In this document: piece by piece, positions 34,321 to 46,829 of the stretch
Position numbering within the stretch: position 1 is the stretch's first letter
Layout of the letters: each line of letters begins with the position of its first letter
Assembly: GCA_907163375.1 (NCBI GenBank)
Contig: CAJQUW010001819.1
Span: forward strand, 310,001-374,000
Reading direction: 5' to 3'
Length of the DNA: 64,000 nt
Source of the DNA: Prostheceraeus crozeri
Lineage: Eukaryota; Platyhelminthes; Polycladida; Euryleptidae
The notes under the pieces: model-generated
Told to the model about the DNA's origin: nothing
The model's input: only the letters and a program-made list of their open reading frames with translations
The model's database searches: none
Position numbers and translations under genes: made by a program

Positions 34321-35894
34321 TGCTTTCCATACTTCGACTAGATCTGCTGTCGCTAATACCCATAATACTTCATAGAATCCACCTGTTCCGTAATAGGCCA
34401 CTGTGGATACATGAAATTTCAGTAATGGCCAAATTTGATCTGCTCTGATTTTGAAATGATGTGATAAGGGGCTCTTGTGGCTTTTAATATGATTTTGAAT
34501 TGAATTTTACTGCTGCGTGTGGAATAGTGGTGACGCAGAACCAGTGACATCGAATAGTATGAGCTACATGCAAATCAAATGCGTCAGGACCTAAATGCGA
34601 ATGGATTGTGCTAGGTTTGGGAAAAATTAATCTGCATTTTTTGAAGGAGGTTGTTTTCGTATTTCAAAAGAGAATACTTTTGTAATATAGTCTCATGAAA
34701 TTTGTCTCACACTCCTTCTGATGTGGATCTGAGGAGGATTATCAACTGAATGAAAACGGTTTGAAACGTATTTTCGCCTTCACACATTCGAAGCATGTCT
34801 CTATTTGAAAGTTGATTTTATGGCTTGTATGGAGATGCAATATTTTTTGAACTTTTGCGAGGCCTTCTACCAAATTATTAAATGTTGATATTCGGTCGTC
34901 GGTGTTCCTTTACATACAACTGATGAGTTGAAGAGAAGTGATTTCTATTGTTTGAAGTCTGGTTTGATTTCTTGCAGTTCCTCAAATTTAGAAAACTGAC
35001 ATGCTCAGCGACCTGAAATTATGCAGCTTAGAACAGAGTTATTGAGGAGCACAACCGATTTATAAATAGCTGTATTTGCCTTTTGCTCTAGTTTTACAGA
35101 CGTAACTTGTTGTTAATTGTGTAAAAATGCCTTCATCCGTTATTTTATCCCTCTTTGCCTCAGGCTTTTTCTTGTCGGTGAAGTATTCGGGAGGGGGACA
35201 TAATCCCCCCCCAATGCCCCCTACGATCTTCTAAACCATTTACTTATGTGGAAAAAAGAAATTGGTTGCAACTATTTTGGGTATGCTCTTTCCGAAGGTG
35301 GTATCAGTTTTTCATTCCAAGTTGATCATGTTACTATAAATAGCATTTTAAAATTCAAACAATCCTTTTTTTAAATTTTGTAATTGTATCTAAAATAGCC
35401 TGCAGAATTTTATGAAAATTACAGTAGAATCTAGTTGAAGCATGGTCTGTCTGGTGATGCTGTCGATTTTGCATTTTGAGCGGTTCTCTTGAGCCTCTAT
35501 TCCAAAGTCATCGTCATAGAAAATGATCCACTTTTCTGCTTCGGATATCTACATTTTCACGTTCTTCTGGACTAATAGAATTCCTAAAGACTATAAAATA
35601 TGATTTTGCTGTTGACTTGTCAGATGTTATCCTTTTTTTTCAGACTTTTGAATGAAGTCGAAATTAATCTAGTGTCAGTATCATGTCACTTGAATAATAA
35701 AAAAAATGAATAAAACTTGTAGCGTTGCTCATCATTGCTGCAACTAAAATTGTAATTGCCTGAATTAAAAATTAATTTTAAATTACACTAAACAACTAAA
35801 GCTAAATTTTAAGTAAATTTCGAGAGGATAGAAAAGACCTAACAAAAGACAAACTTGGAAATCTATTTTGATACACGTGGTTTTGATGTCGATC
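34321..35894. other. Intronic sequence, nothing supported
   Basis: AT-rich sequence with a short G-run/C-run pair near 35190-35220. No gene or element. Confidence 0.5.
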
Positions 35895-36212
35895 GGAACA
35901 CAATGTAGTGTATCTCTGCGTATACTTGCTCATTCATCCCTTTCATGGCCGTCTTCTGGCTCCGTTAATTAAGACGGCGATCTTCCATTTTTCTCTGTCT
36001 TGAGTGCGTCCGTTCGCAAATGTCTTCCTGCACGTCGTTTCCTCCCTTCTATTTTCACAAATACCTTCGAGTCTTTTTCTCCTTGCACTCCCTACGCAAT
36101 AGTTTCCCATTTGATTTCAGACGTAAAGTAGCTGCGCGTCTTGGTGGATTTGAACAGCCGACCTCTGGCATACTAGGCCAATGCTCTACCAACTGAGCTA
36201 TTGACGAGCGAC
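35895..36212 (-). mobile_element. tRNA-derived SINE, family 3
   Basis: The minus strand starts with a near-canonical A box, TAGCTCAGTTGGTAGAGCA, and a B box, TGTTCAAATCC, spaced as in a tRNA, then runs about 230 bases into a body. The T-stem does not pair fully, so it is not a working tRNA gene. The body contains a LINE-like tail sequence, as expected if a LINE copies it. Confidence 0.75.
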
Positions 36213-36599
36213 CATATGTCCTCATTTGAAGAATTTTCTCAATCCAATCAGATGGCTTCATTCTTCAAGACAAACGCAGCGTTGACTATCAAGTTAAACT
36301 GCTGTTGCCAAGATATCCGCAATCCAAAACCAACATTATACTTCGTCTCATCGCAGACGTCTTTCTTACATGACTTTCGAGATCGATGGAAGTCTAAGTG
36401 CTTTCTTAAGTACTTCAGGCTTCAGGTGATCTTTTGTCGATCAAGTTTGCACATTGCATCTACTTCACCTTCCTCGATGTTATGGGATGCCGAATAAGCA
36501 AACACTGCTATAGATATTGAAATGCATAAAAGAAAAGACTAGATGGAAAATTATGGTCGTTATCATATTAAATCAACAGAATAGAAATTCCTCGTCATA
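36213..36599. other. Intronic sequence, nothing supported
   Basis: One 98-codon chance frame (36201-36497, plus). No recognised feature. Confidence 0.5.
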
Positions 36600-37760
36600 A
36601 GACCTCGATGAGTTATCTGCTGAATCAATCGTTGCATCTCCCTAAAGAAGTGCATTGTGCATTTATCGCAATATACTTTGAAGATTGATAATAACTGATA
36701 ATAATTCCCTTATTCAATGAAATGGAAATCAAAAAGACAATAAAGATAGACAATGCAAGATGCAAATTCTCAGTGGAATAACAACTTATAAAATTGACTC
36801 CATTGTAGATAATACTTGTCCATTGTAAATAATACTTGAAAAAGACAGTGAAACAGTTCCTCATCCTGCTCGTTAAAGCTGTAGGAACAGAAACTCGATT
36901 GTCTTCAATGGATGGAACTAATGAGTGCAAGGGATAGTCAATCGAGTTCGCTGACCAGAGTGGCTTCTTGTAGGATGACTTGTACTTATCAAGGAAATGG
37001 CTACAGTTAGCAAATGCACACGAACAATCTGAAGAACAGATGATTAGTCGTGCACGACGAAAAGTTTTATCTAAAATATGACAACATTTAGAATTTAAAG
37101 ACCAAAGAGAGGTGAACAACCATAATTCGTTACGAGATAGAACGGTTTTCAGAACACTCAAAAAATACAACAGCCGTGAGCAGCGTGCCGCAATTTGCTC
37201 AAAATATTTTGTCCATGTTAGATCATCAGAACAAGTTACTCCAAGAAACTAGAACTCTCTCTCTTCAAGGGAAAAGGCAAATCGCATGAAATATTTGGAG
37301 ATCTCTTCTTTATGAAACTCACAGTAAAACACTTTGATTCATTTAATGTCAACTTATTCTCTGAGGACCAACGACGAATACAGTTATGTTCTATTCTTAA
37401 TGTCGAAGTACTGTTTGGGAAACCATCATATCTTATCTCAATAACTTCACAGACATCATCAGTGTATTGTATCAAAAATGTATCTGTACATGCCGGTTGT
37501 AAGTCATAACAGTAAAGCACAAAAAGATAAGGACCCAAAAGGGAACCTTGTGGCACACCATTGCTAACTCGAAGTAAGTCACTGAGAGCACCTTTAAATT
37601 TGACTCTTTGGTTTCTGCCACAAAAATAATTGTGCAGCCAGACAATAAAGTTGGAAGGAATGTCAAGAGCAGCAAGTTTATTGAGAAGTGTGTCATGCGG
37701 AATAGAATCAAACGCTTTACTGGAATCATAACTAAGAAGCAAACAGCAGGATATAAGGGG
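36600..37760 (-). mobile_element. 5'-truncated LINE (CR1/L2/Jockey-like)
   Basis: The minus strand encodes the second half of a reverse transcriptase (37742-37236): Tyr-Asp-Ser-Ser-Lys-Ala-Phe-Asp-Ser-Ile (first catalytic Asp), Asn-Gly-Val-Pro-Gln-Gly-Ser-Leu and Tyr-Thr-Asp-Asp (second pair, Thr in place of the more usual Ala). In a shifted frame, 37170-36840 gives the C-terminal block Ile-Ile-Cys-Ser-Ser-Asp-Cys and His-Ser-Leu-Val-Pro. The 3' end is near 36600. The N-terminal half and endonuclease are missing. Confidence 0.88.
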
Positions 37761-37883
37761 ATATTGACGGCCTTATTTCGCCTATAGATATACATAAAAT
37801 ATTGCATTCTGTATTTAATTAGCCTTGACACTTCTCCATAAATGACTTTGAATTTCAGTGATATCCGACAGACAGAGCAATTC

Positions 37884-38305
37884 ATGGATTTTGTCAAGAG
37901 TTAATTGAATAATGACTATTGTCGTCGATTGCTATTCATGTTACTTTTGACATGTTACTGATTAGTAATGCAGCCAGGTGAACTTAACGTTCTCCTTCCA
38001 TCGAAGTCTGAATCACATCGCTAAAGACACGCCATGATTTTTTCACATGATTTCACCACTCTGGACGCTTTTCATTTTCTTTCATTCTCAATGCATGAAT
38101 TTTGTCAAGAGTTGATTGAAAAATGATTATTATCGTCGATTGTTATTAATTTTACTTTTGACATGTTACTGATTAGTAATACAGCCAGGTGAACTCAACG
38201 TTCTCCTTCCATCGAAGTCTGAATCACATCGCTTAAGTCGCCATGTTTTTTTCACATGATTTCACCACTGTGGAATCTTTCATTATTCTTTCTTTCTCAA
38301 TGCAT
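37884..38305. repeat. Tandem duplication, 211-base period
   Basis: 37884-38094 and 38095-38303 are two head-to-tail copies, each beginning with ATTTTGTCAAGAGTT and containing TGACATGTTACTGATTAGTA, CAGCCAGGTGAACT and CGTTCTCCTTCCATCGAAGT. A third copy begins for a few bases. The copies are highly similar. Confidence 0.88.
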
Positions 38306-38788
38306 GAATGGTTCTTCTTTAATACGAGTAATCTGATGAAAGATTAATTTGCTTACCCTTGTGAAAATAACTACATCGATAACTATACATCTTTTTCATT
38401 TACTAATTACAATTTTATAGAATTGCCCCTTGAGAAACTAGTAGGATTATCACAATAACAATGTCTAAAAATTAAAAAAAAACGAAACAGATTCATCTTA
38501 GCATGAAGTAGACATGACCTTATTCGCATTAGCAGACATCAGGAACACGTGTTTCTTAGATAAAATCGGCTACGTGTGCACTCTAAGAACCTCATCATCT
38601 CACTCAGTCAACCTTCACATATCCTTACATGTTCGCTCAGCATCAAGCATATGTGATTTGATAGTTTTTGTTTTAGCAACAATCAATTTATCAAGTTGGG
38701 GTTAATGTGTGCTAACTGCGTGATTTTGTCGGTTTTTTGGAGAAATAATGTCGCAGGGGCTTCATTATAGCATGTCTTGGGAAAGAGG

Positions 38789-41461
38789 CAGAGCTGGAAA
38801 AATTCCACTGAAATTTTTTAATTCCAATTCCATAGCAGAAATTTCAATTCCAATTCCAGTCGAAACAGTTCAATTCAATTCCAATTCCATAATGAGATTC
38901 AATTCCGATAATTTCATGACGCGTATATGTTAATGTATCTAAAGATTCCTCGCTTCAAACTAACCCATGTGCCCGTATCCTATCCTCGTTATTCCTGTGT
39001 GCCGTTCCCTGCGTCGTTCCTATGTGCGTTCTCATGTTCATAGTTCATATTTCTTGTGTACATGTACATATACTTGTATATATGTAGCCGGTCAGCCTAC
39101 GCCATTTTCGTTTCGTAAACGAGATATTCAATATCTTGTTAAAAAGAGAAAAGAAAATTAACGGTCAGCAAAGAATCAAACGCTGAGAGAGAGAGAGAGC
39201 ATAGAAATTGACAGTACCATAGAAAGTCCTAGAATGGAAATTGCATGAAAATTAGGGCACACGCCGGGGGATCTAAGTTGGGGCAAAACGCAAATTGTGC
39301 GAGCTGGTTTCCATGTTTTCTAATTTGTATTTATATTTGTCAAGCCAAATTGTGATCTGGATTGCTGCCCCTTGTCCAAAGATCATACACAAAAGCAATT
39401 GTGAATTTACAAAATACTGCGGCGACAGGATGACAAAGAAAGAAATCCTTTAAAACGTTCTGTATGTTCATCATTTTGAAATATCGCTCCTATAATCTAT
39501 CAAGAGTATTATCAGTCACATATGCAACTTGCAATGTCGATTTACAGAACATACATTGCTCCAGCTTGAAATCAGAGGTCAAGAAATCTCAGAGTATTCA
39601 TTTTACTTGAAAGGGCTCCCCTGTTCACTATATTTGAACAATTTTCAAAATCTTTACATGCTTTCGAATATCAGCTTCCAAAATATCATCACACTATATC
39701 ACATGTGTCATTTAATAATTAATTGAAAAGTTCCAGCGACTATTCACTTATCTGAGAAATTATTGTCGGTGAAGAATCTTTCAATGCGTTTATTCGACAA
39801 AAGCGCTAGGTTTCTTAACCGTATGAAGATCATCCTATAATTATAATTTTTTCTATTGAATTCTTGAGATATTCTTACAACCAGTGCACCGCCCACATTC
39901 AATAATGACTTTGTGGACCAATTTTTAATTCGAATTTTGAAAAATAGTTGTTAATGACTGCTGCAAATCGACACAATATACCAACCCAGGGAATAGTAGG
40001 CTATACCACATGAAACAATGCCACCATCTCACTTAATATTATCTTCATAAAAATCCTGCATAAATTTGCTGCCAACAACTTTCACAACCAACTTGGAAAA
40101 TAGTTTGACTATGATGCAATGTTTTAGATCGAATCTGATCTACAAACCATAAATTTTTCCATGTGCCATCATTGTACATAGGCAAGATATCAAACTTCCA
40201 TTCTAGTGTACTATTATCTACTTCTATGAGAGAGAGAGAGATGCGAATAAATCTATTAATAAACTGACAGAAGAAAGAAATTCAATGTGCGAGTAACGTG
40301 ATTGTTGATGAAAGAAAAAACGATGATAAAAATGATGTCATGAAAACTGATTAATGGTCCATGTTAAAAAAGGAGATTAAAAATTCCGTGATAAGAATGA
40401 AATGTGGTCGGGTCGAAAGCTAACGAGCAGAGATTAAAGGAAACTCATTCAATTTTCAAAAGAAAGTGGATTTATCGTCAAGTCTCAAAAATTTGCATAA
40501 ATTAGAGACGATGAGAAATTGAAACAACAACAACTACCAACAACAACACATACGACATCTTCAGTAGCTGTTAGAAGAACTCCGGGCTCTCGCGGTGTAA
40601 CTTGACTACAGAAGTAGCAACTACAACTGCCTACCAGCGAACAACAACACAGTAGAGTATGCGGCAACACATTAACGAGCGCGATTGAAGATTGACGGTA
40701 TAAGTGACATTGATATTCATGATATTTATGATATTATTTTGGTATAAGTGAGTCCGATCGAATTGAAGTGAATTCAACATCAAGAAGTGAACTGCAAGTT
40801 CAAAGTTTTTCTTTCATCGTTGAGTATCGTATTTGTATAACTATAGTCTTGAAAATTAATATTCTCAATTGTTGTGATTGAAAGTTGAATAATATTTCAT
40901 GTCATTGCCATTTTAATTGAATCATTAATTATTAGAATAATTTGTTGACACTGTCTATATTGTGATTTGAACTGACAGGCTGCCCTTTAATGCAGGGTTA
41001 ATTTTCCTCTTTCCAAACCGATTGTTTTTCGTGTGTACAACAATTAAGTCAATCTCCAATTTTTGTGCTTATCCAATCAATAACTAAATTCAACAATTGT
41101 TTTATTTTGATTAATTATCTTACATGATAAATAACTAAATAACAGATTGAACAAATATGACTATCTTTTCATTGTTTGCTTAATTGCTGAATTAACATTG
41201 TCCGGGGGCTGTAGGCCCATCAAAGTCACAATTAGCACCCTTTATTCAACAATAGAAAAAAAACTAGCTCTGTCGATCTATCTCTCTCTCTCTTATCTCT
41301 GCGTGCAGTTAACACAACGGCCGAATACTGTGATTTCAATTTTTGTACAAATAGATTTATTACAGGTCTATCGAAAAAGTGGAATTGAGGTTTATCAAGG
41401 TCAATTCCAATTCCAGTAGATTTAAATATCGTCAATTCCAATTCCGACTTTTCCAACTCTG
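38789..41461. mobile_element. Non-autonomous hAT transposon, 2673 bases
   Basis: The 8-base duplication GAAAGAGG (38781-38788 and 41462-41469) flanks inverted ends CAGAGCTGGAAAA and TTTTCCAACTCTG. Both subterminal regions carry runs of AATTCCAATTCC in mirrored orientation. Internal sequence is AT-rich with (GA)n at 39188 and 40230 and (TC)n at 41281. No transposase is seen, so an outside hAT enzyme must have moved it. It sits inside an older LINE. Confidence 0.9.
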
Positions 41462-41519
41462 GAAAGAGGCGCTCGCACGCAGTTTCATCAGATCAATATA
41501 ATTGATGGCATAGCGTTTA

Positions 41520-42240
41520 GTCCGGCAGCCAGAACGAGTGTCTGCAGGGAACGAGGGAAAGTGAGACTTTCACAGAATGATGTGCACCCTATGCCTACTA
41601 CGAATCTGCACGTCTGCCGAGTTCAAGTGAGTTCCTCTTCTTGTCAGACAGGATCAAAGAAAAACACATGTAAATCCAATGGGACTCAGATTGCGATTTT
41701 TGGTTAAAATGAAATTTTCTATGTTTTCTCTGATTAAGCGAACCGTATTGAGCCCAGAGTCATAATTTTTGGCATGGAATGTCTTCAGGTCATTTCCTAT
41801 CATGTGCATGTGCTTTTATCATGCATCTGATCGGAAGCGTTTGTAAGAGTGTGGTTAAATGTGGATGAAGTTACTCAAAATGCTTGTGTTTGCCGACATT
41901 AAGAGGCTCGCCAAATCTAAATGTGTCTAGGTTTATAGACAGGAGTGCATGAGCATGATAGGGAATGACCTGAAGACATTTCATACCAAAAATTATGACT
42001 CTGGACTCAATACTTTTCGTTTAATCAGAGAAAACATAGAAAATTTCATTTTATCCAAAAAGTGCAATCTGCGTCCCATTGAATTTACGTGTGTCTTTCT
42101 TTGATCCTGTCTGACAAGAAGAGGAACTCACTACAACTCGGCAGACGTGCCGATTCGTAGTAGGCATACGTTGTGCATCATTCTGTGAAAGTCTCACTTT
42201 CAGCCTCGCTCCCTGCAGAAACTCGTTCTGGCTGCCGGAC
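41520..42240. mobile_element. TA-flanked inverted-repeat element, 721 bases, about 295-base arms
   Basis: Arms 41520-41816 and 41945-42240 are inverted copies starting GTCCGGCAGCCAGAACGAG and ending CTCGTTCTGGCTGCCGGAC. TA stands on both sides (41518-41519 and 42241-42242). Shared internal landmarks include GTGAGACTTTCA, TGTCAGACAGGATCAAAG and GTCATAATTTTTGG. The centre is only about 130 bases and non-coding. The TA duplication suits Tc1/mariner-type transposases, but the long arms are foldback-like. A second member lies at 49474. Confidence 0.9.
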
Positions 42241-43085
42241 TAGTTGCGGTTGCAACGAAATTTTGCAGTTTAGTTTGTCTTCGAAGAGCTACTTTACAAA
42301 AGGCCGGAAGAGCATAAAGAAGGTTGAAACGAATAAGCGATTTGTAGACAGATACTGTCATGTTCGTTGGACACTTTCCTCTGCGAAGATACACGCGATT
42401 GAATCCTTTCATGGGTTTGGCTTAGAATATGCATGTTGGAGGTGCATATTTGATAATGCTTCGTACACAGCCATTAAAAACTAAAATCAATTCAGATTTT
42501 GAAAAAAAGGTTTAAGCTGACGCAGCATGAACAATCTTGAGGATGGTATCTTAGATTTGAGATTTCCAGTTCTAATTATAGTCCAAAACTATATCAAGCA
42601 TCTTCAAACTATCTTTCCTTGGAATACCAGCGAGTTCAAAATCATCCAGAGAAAAAACCAACGTTTATTTGCGTTAAGAACACCTGCTGACACTTTTCCT
42701 CATGTGCGTCTATAAGCTTTCCATTTCGCGTTATCCAGTTATGAATGCCAAAGTGTGCCCGATTCAAGGGATTTGCTTGTTTGGCTTTGCATTTCTTGCC
42801 AACTAGAAAAGCATCATCGACATACTTTACAATTCTTGAATTGTCATGTCCGCAACATGGTGGCCGAAGACGATGAGTCCAATAGCTAAGCCTTGAGGTA
42901 CTCAACTGGAAATGCTTCTGAACATACCTGCACACTATGTCACAATATGGCATGAATAGACATTATTTTCTTGAATCTACGAGGTAACTTAACTACAAGA
43001 TCGATTAGCGCACAAACAGTTGAACTACCTTTTCTATAACCGTATTGTTTCATATTCAACTAGGCAATTTTACACATTGAACACA

Positions 43086-45302
43086 TTGTTATACATGTAT
43101 GTCTGACAAAGGTGCTGGTCGGGCTTCTTCTTTGAACGAAAAGGAATCTTCATGCCCTTGTCAATTCAAACTGGAATGTGCAATAATATTCTATTCCGCC
43201 TCTGCCCAATCCAATGTCATTTCTTTTTTCCGCATAACTGTAGATAGAGATATAGAAAGATGCCTTCGGGAAGAATACTAGAGCATCTTCCGTCTTGGCT
43301 TGACAGGGGCATAAATGTACTTTAAAAGCATCCAATATTAAGTGTTTTTGATAATTGAGGAAGAGCCAAGGTTTCGATGATGTAATTATCTAATTAATAA
43401 TTTAATGATATGATTAATTTCGGTTACTATTCGGCAACCATCATCAGATGATAGGCTGTCAACAAAATTCAGTAGGGAAAAAGAGCAATAGAAATATGCG
43501 ACAGATAGTAAGTATTTCGCCTGACCTTTGTATACAAAACCAATCTGTGAACTATCTTCGTTTGTCTTGTCCTCGAAAAATAATTTCCTGATCACTTTGT
43601 CCTCTCTCTAGCATGCAATCTTGACTTTATTTTGAGCTATCTTGTTGCATTCACATTCTGTTTGCAAAAACAGCATGTATTAATTATGGTAGGCGCGCTA
43701 ACTTAGACGACATGTCAGTAGTGTGTTAAAAGTAGTATTTGACGAATACCCGCGGAAATTTCTCTTAATGTGCTAAATGCGTGTCTCAAATGTTCTCCAC
43801 ATATGGCTGTAAGATTAAATAAGAAGTTGTTACGATGTTCAGATGCCTTTTAATGATTCTGGATATTGGATGAAATGGCAATTATTCAGGACTGTTCTTA
43901 CTTTTCAACTGAGGATGTAATTTAATATTGAATTATTCTATTTAAATTGTTACCTTGTCCAAGTGTTATTCATTCCCCATGCGGTCATGAAATAGGGCGG
44001 ATTGAAAGTCATAAACCAAACTTTGCTGCAGTGTTTGATCTTATTTATAGTCATAGTCTTGAAAGTTACAAAATGACAAACAATCTTCATCAAGACGCTT
44101 GAGTCGGTAATATAAATTTGGCAAATTGTGTTGCTAATGCATCCAATTAACTCTGTTCGTGTACTTACTCTGATCATGGACTACTAGTCAAACGTCGTGG
44201 GAGTTCTCGTTCTTCTTTAGAGACTATCTTTCTCACCTTCGAGATCAGCCTATAGTCTGCTGAAATCTCTTTGCTTCCAAACTTTGTTTTCAGGAATCAA
44301 TTTTTATCTAAATACAGACAAATGTCGTAGCGAATGCATAGATGTGTTGTAACAGACGCGTTTCAGTACCCGCAACGTTCCATCATCGGTGAACAGCAGG
44401 ACGTGGTATACAGGGTACAGTTCCACTCTCAATTATCTCTTCTCAGAGAACCACAACTGAGCTGATGTAATTTCTTCAAAAGACTTGTTCTCTTTCTTTT
44501 GTTTTTTGTTTGATTGGCGAGCTTTCGGATGATGACGTCACCTGTCCTCAGGCAAGTACAAGTAAAGAGTGATTTTGTTTGTTCCTTTCATTTTGTTAAT
44601 GTTAATCTCGCTTTTTATGAATAAGCTCTGCCCTGCATATAACGTTCTGCTGTTGACCGATGATGGTACGCTGCACGTATCGAAATGCATCTGTTGCAAT
44701 ATGCGGATGCAATTTTTCTCTGCTTCAAATTTTGTTTTGTAATACATATGCTTCTGTTCATCGGCTAGACTTGGCAATGGACTTATGCACCTTTCAACGC
44801 CCACAGTGAAAATTGTGCAACTACAATCCACAAATCGCGATTCCGGTGTGAAACTATTTTCTCTAACAATTAAGTAGAAAATTCTAATTTTCTGTCTACT
44901 GATCAACTAAATGAGTTTACTTGAACAATGGATGCCGACTAAACTACAAGCATCAGTAATGGGAAGACATCATTCATATGCATCACTCAAGAGTGGACAG
45001 ATTCACAAGCATTGTCAACGTAATTAATCGTAATCTACGCCTATTTGTTGACAAGCAGAAATCTACATTACAGACAAATAGTATGTCTTCTCCGATGTCT
45101 TCGAATGATTTTAGTTTTCATCTACAACGTTTAGGGAGAGTTTAGGTGCTCTTGAAATTAGTGGTCACTGAAACATGTTCTTGTGTGATTTTTATTCCAG
45201 CATTTCACGTCAATTTCTTCGGTTCATATATAATTTAAATGAATCTTGATCCTCAAAACTCTTGGTGCATGCAATAGAGCATCCTCAAAAGATTGCATAA
45301 GA
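43086..45302. other. Intronic sequence, nothing firmly supported
   Basis: The minus strand at 44906-44538 is open for 122 codons but matches nothing known. At 44522-44555, CTTTCGGATGATGACGTCAC followed by TCCTCAGG resembles the terminal motif of some Penelope-like elements. No gene is called. Confidence 0.4.
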
Positions 45303-45520
45303 TACAGTAATAATCATAAAAAGTGGACCATCTTAATTTTGACTGGTTTTGATGAAATTTGTGAATTACAGGTGCAAATTTGGTAGATAAATGAAAATAA
45401 AGGTTGTACTTAAGTTTTCTATGTTGTTCGGCGACGCTGTAGAGTCAGTTGACAAAAAAGGCCCACGGTGTGCTCGCTGGTGGTCACTGATATTTCGTAA
45501 CCTCAGCAGAAAGTTCAATC
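45303..45520. mobile_element. Tc1/mariner-like end fragment
   Basis: TA followed by CAGTAATAATCATAAAAAG and TGGACCATC matches the left end of the Tc1-like element at 5747 (CAGTCCGTTTCATAAAAAG, TGGATCATC). No partner end and no clear transposase remain. A relic that belongs with, but is not identical to, the copy at 5747-6910. Confidence 0.55.
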
Positions 45521-45532
45521 ACTTGTCAAATC

Positions 45533-46829
45533 CGTCGAATAGTTGAAGTGGTGCAAATTGGCCAATTTTGAATTTGCACATTTTTTTCAATATATGATGT
45601 CAATATTATATAAGTAGTATCAAGAAGTAGCATTTATAGTACAACAATACTTGACAACGTTAGGTTGGTATGCTGTAAGACATTATTTCCTGCGATAGTT
45701 GCAATAAATGAAACTTTGATATTTTGCAATAGAGCAAAATATGACTTTCGAAGTTCGAGTTTTGTGGGACTAGATATGCTTTATCAATCGACATTGTAAT
45801 TCTGAATAGTAAAGTCTCCGAAAAATGCTCAGGATCTATTTATCTTACTTTCTTCTGAAGTAATCAATAATTTTTAATAAATTCAATTATTCTTATGGTG
45901 AGACATCAATCGCAACGAACCGGAGAAGAGCTCTAAAGCCTTTGTAACAAACACTATTTCAAAGTTGATGTTGAAAAATAGTGTGTAAAAAATACATGCA
46001 AGACAATTTTGTGGTGGAAAATGATTTGGTTGTATGAAACATGTAGAATCTCTTTCAATAACATATGAATAATTGCCATGATCATCAGTTAGCATCGAAA
46101 GATCATTCATATAGTAAATGCATTTTTGATTACACCAATCAATAGGTAAATCTCAAATTGAAAACGATGGTCTATTGATATTTTAGCATCATGATATTGT
46201 GGAAATATTGATCATGAGAAGCCACTCCATTCCGCTCTGAGGTTTTTCAATAATATTCTAAATTGATAACTTAATAATCACATCAAAATGGTTATATGTA
46301 ACCCCAAACACATGGTCTTTATGAACAAGAATGGAATTAAATTGTTGCTTGGACAAGAATGAAATGTAATCTTATGTCTTTTTATGACCAAATATATGAA
46401 ATGGCATTACATTTTCCATTAATTTTGAAAGGTTGTGTAGAATCCCTTTCGATCGCTTTCTTTTTATGAAACCAATAATCCTGGGTTACTTTTGTATAGC
46501 TTGAAAAAAGAAAGTAAGTGAAATAGATCCTGAGCATTTTTCAGAGACTTTACTATTCAGAATTACAATGTCGATTGATAAAGCATATCTAGTCCCACAA
46601 AACTCGAACTTCGAAAGTCATATTTTGCTCTATTGCAAAATATCAAAGTTTCATATATTGCAACTATCAAAGGGAATAATTTCTTAATGCACACCAAGTG
46701 AACACCAACGTTGTCAAGTACTATGGCACTATAAATGCTACTTCTCGATGCTACTTATATAATATTGACATCATACATTGAAAAAAATGTGTAAAATCAA
46801 AATTGGCCAATTTATATCACTTTAACTAT
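45533..46829. mobile_element. Long inverted-repeat element, about 330-base arms
   Basis: Arm 45533-45862 returns in reverse complement at 46505-46829. Landmarks are the ends AATAGTT / AACTATT, AAATTGGCCAAT, ATGTCAATATTATATAAGTAG, TCAATCGACATTGTAATTCT and AAATGCTCAGGATC. The centre, about 640 bases, has a 75-codon frame of no recognised kind (46110-45883, minus). No target duplication could be fixed. Probably a non-autonomous DNA transposon or foldback element. Confidence 0.8.

Larger units (their letters stand above)
38500..43085 (-). mobile_element. Decayed LINE (minus) that received two later insertions
   Basis: LINE sequence lies at about 43085-42243, 41517-41470 and 38780-38500, on either side of the TA-flanked element (41520-42240) and the hAT element (38789-41461). 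The right piece has Gln-Tyr-Gly-Tyr-Arg-Lys-Gly-Ser-Ser and Tyr-Val-Asp-Asp-Ala-Phe, two reverse transcriptase blocks. It continues to Tyr-Ala-Leu-Pro-Ala-Phe-Cys and Leu-Arg-Arg-Gln-Thr-Lys-Leu. The reading continues in one frame across both insertion points when the elements and one copy of each target duplication are set aside, which fixes the element borders. There are frame changes and deletions in the RT part. Confidence 0.75.

Noticed and set aside
36130-36212. Genuine tRNA gene on the minus strand
   Set aside because: A and B boxes are good, but the T stem and acceptor stem do not pair and a SINE body follows.
44538-44906. 122-codon minus-strand frame
   Set aside because: No family resemblance and no splice or repeat context that would support a gene.
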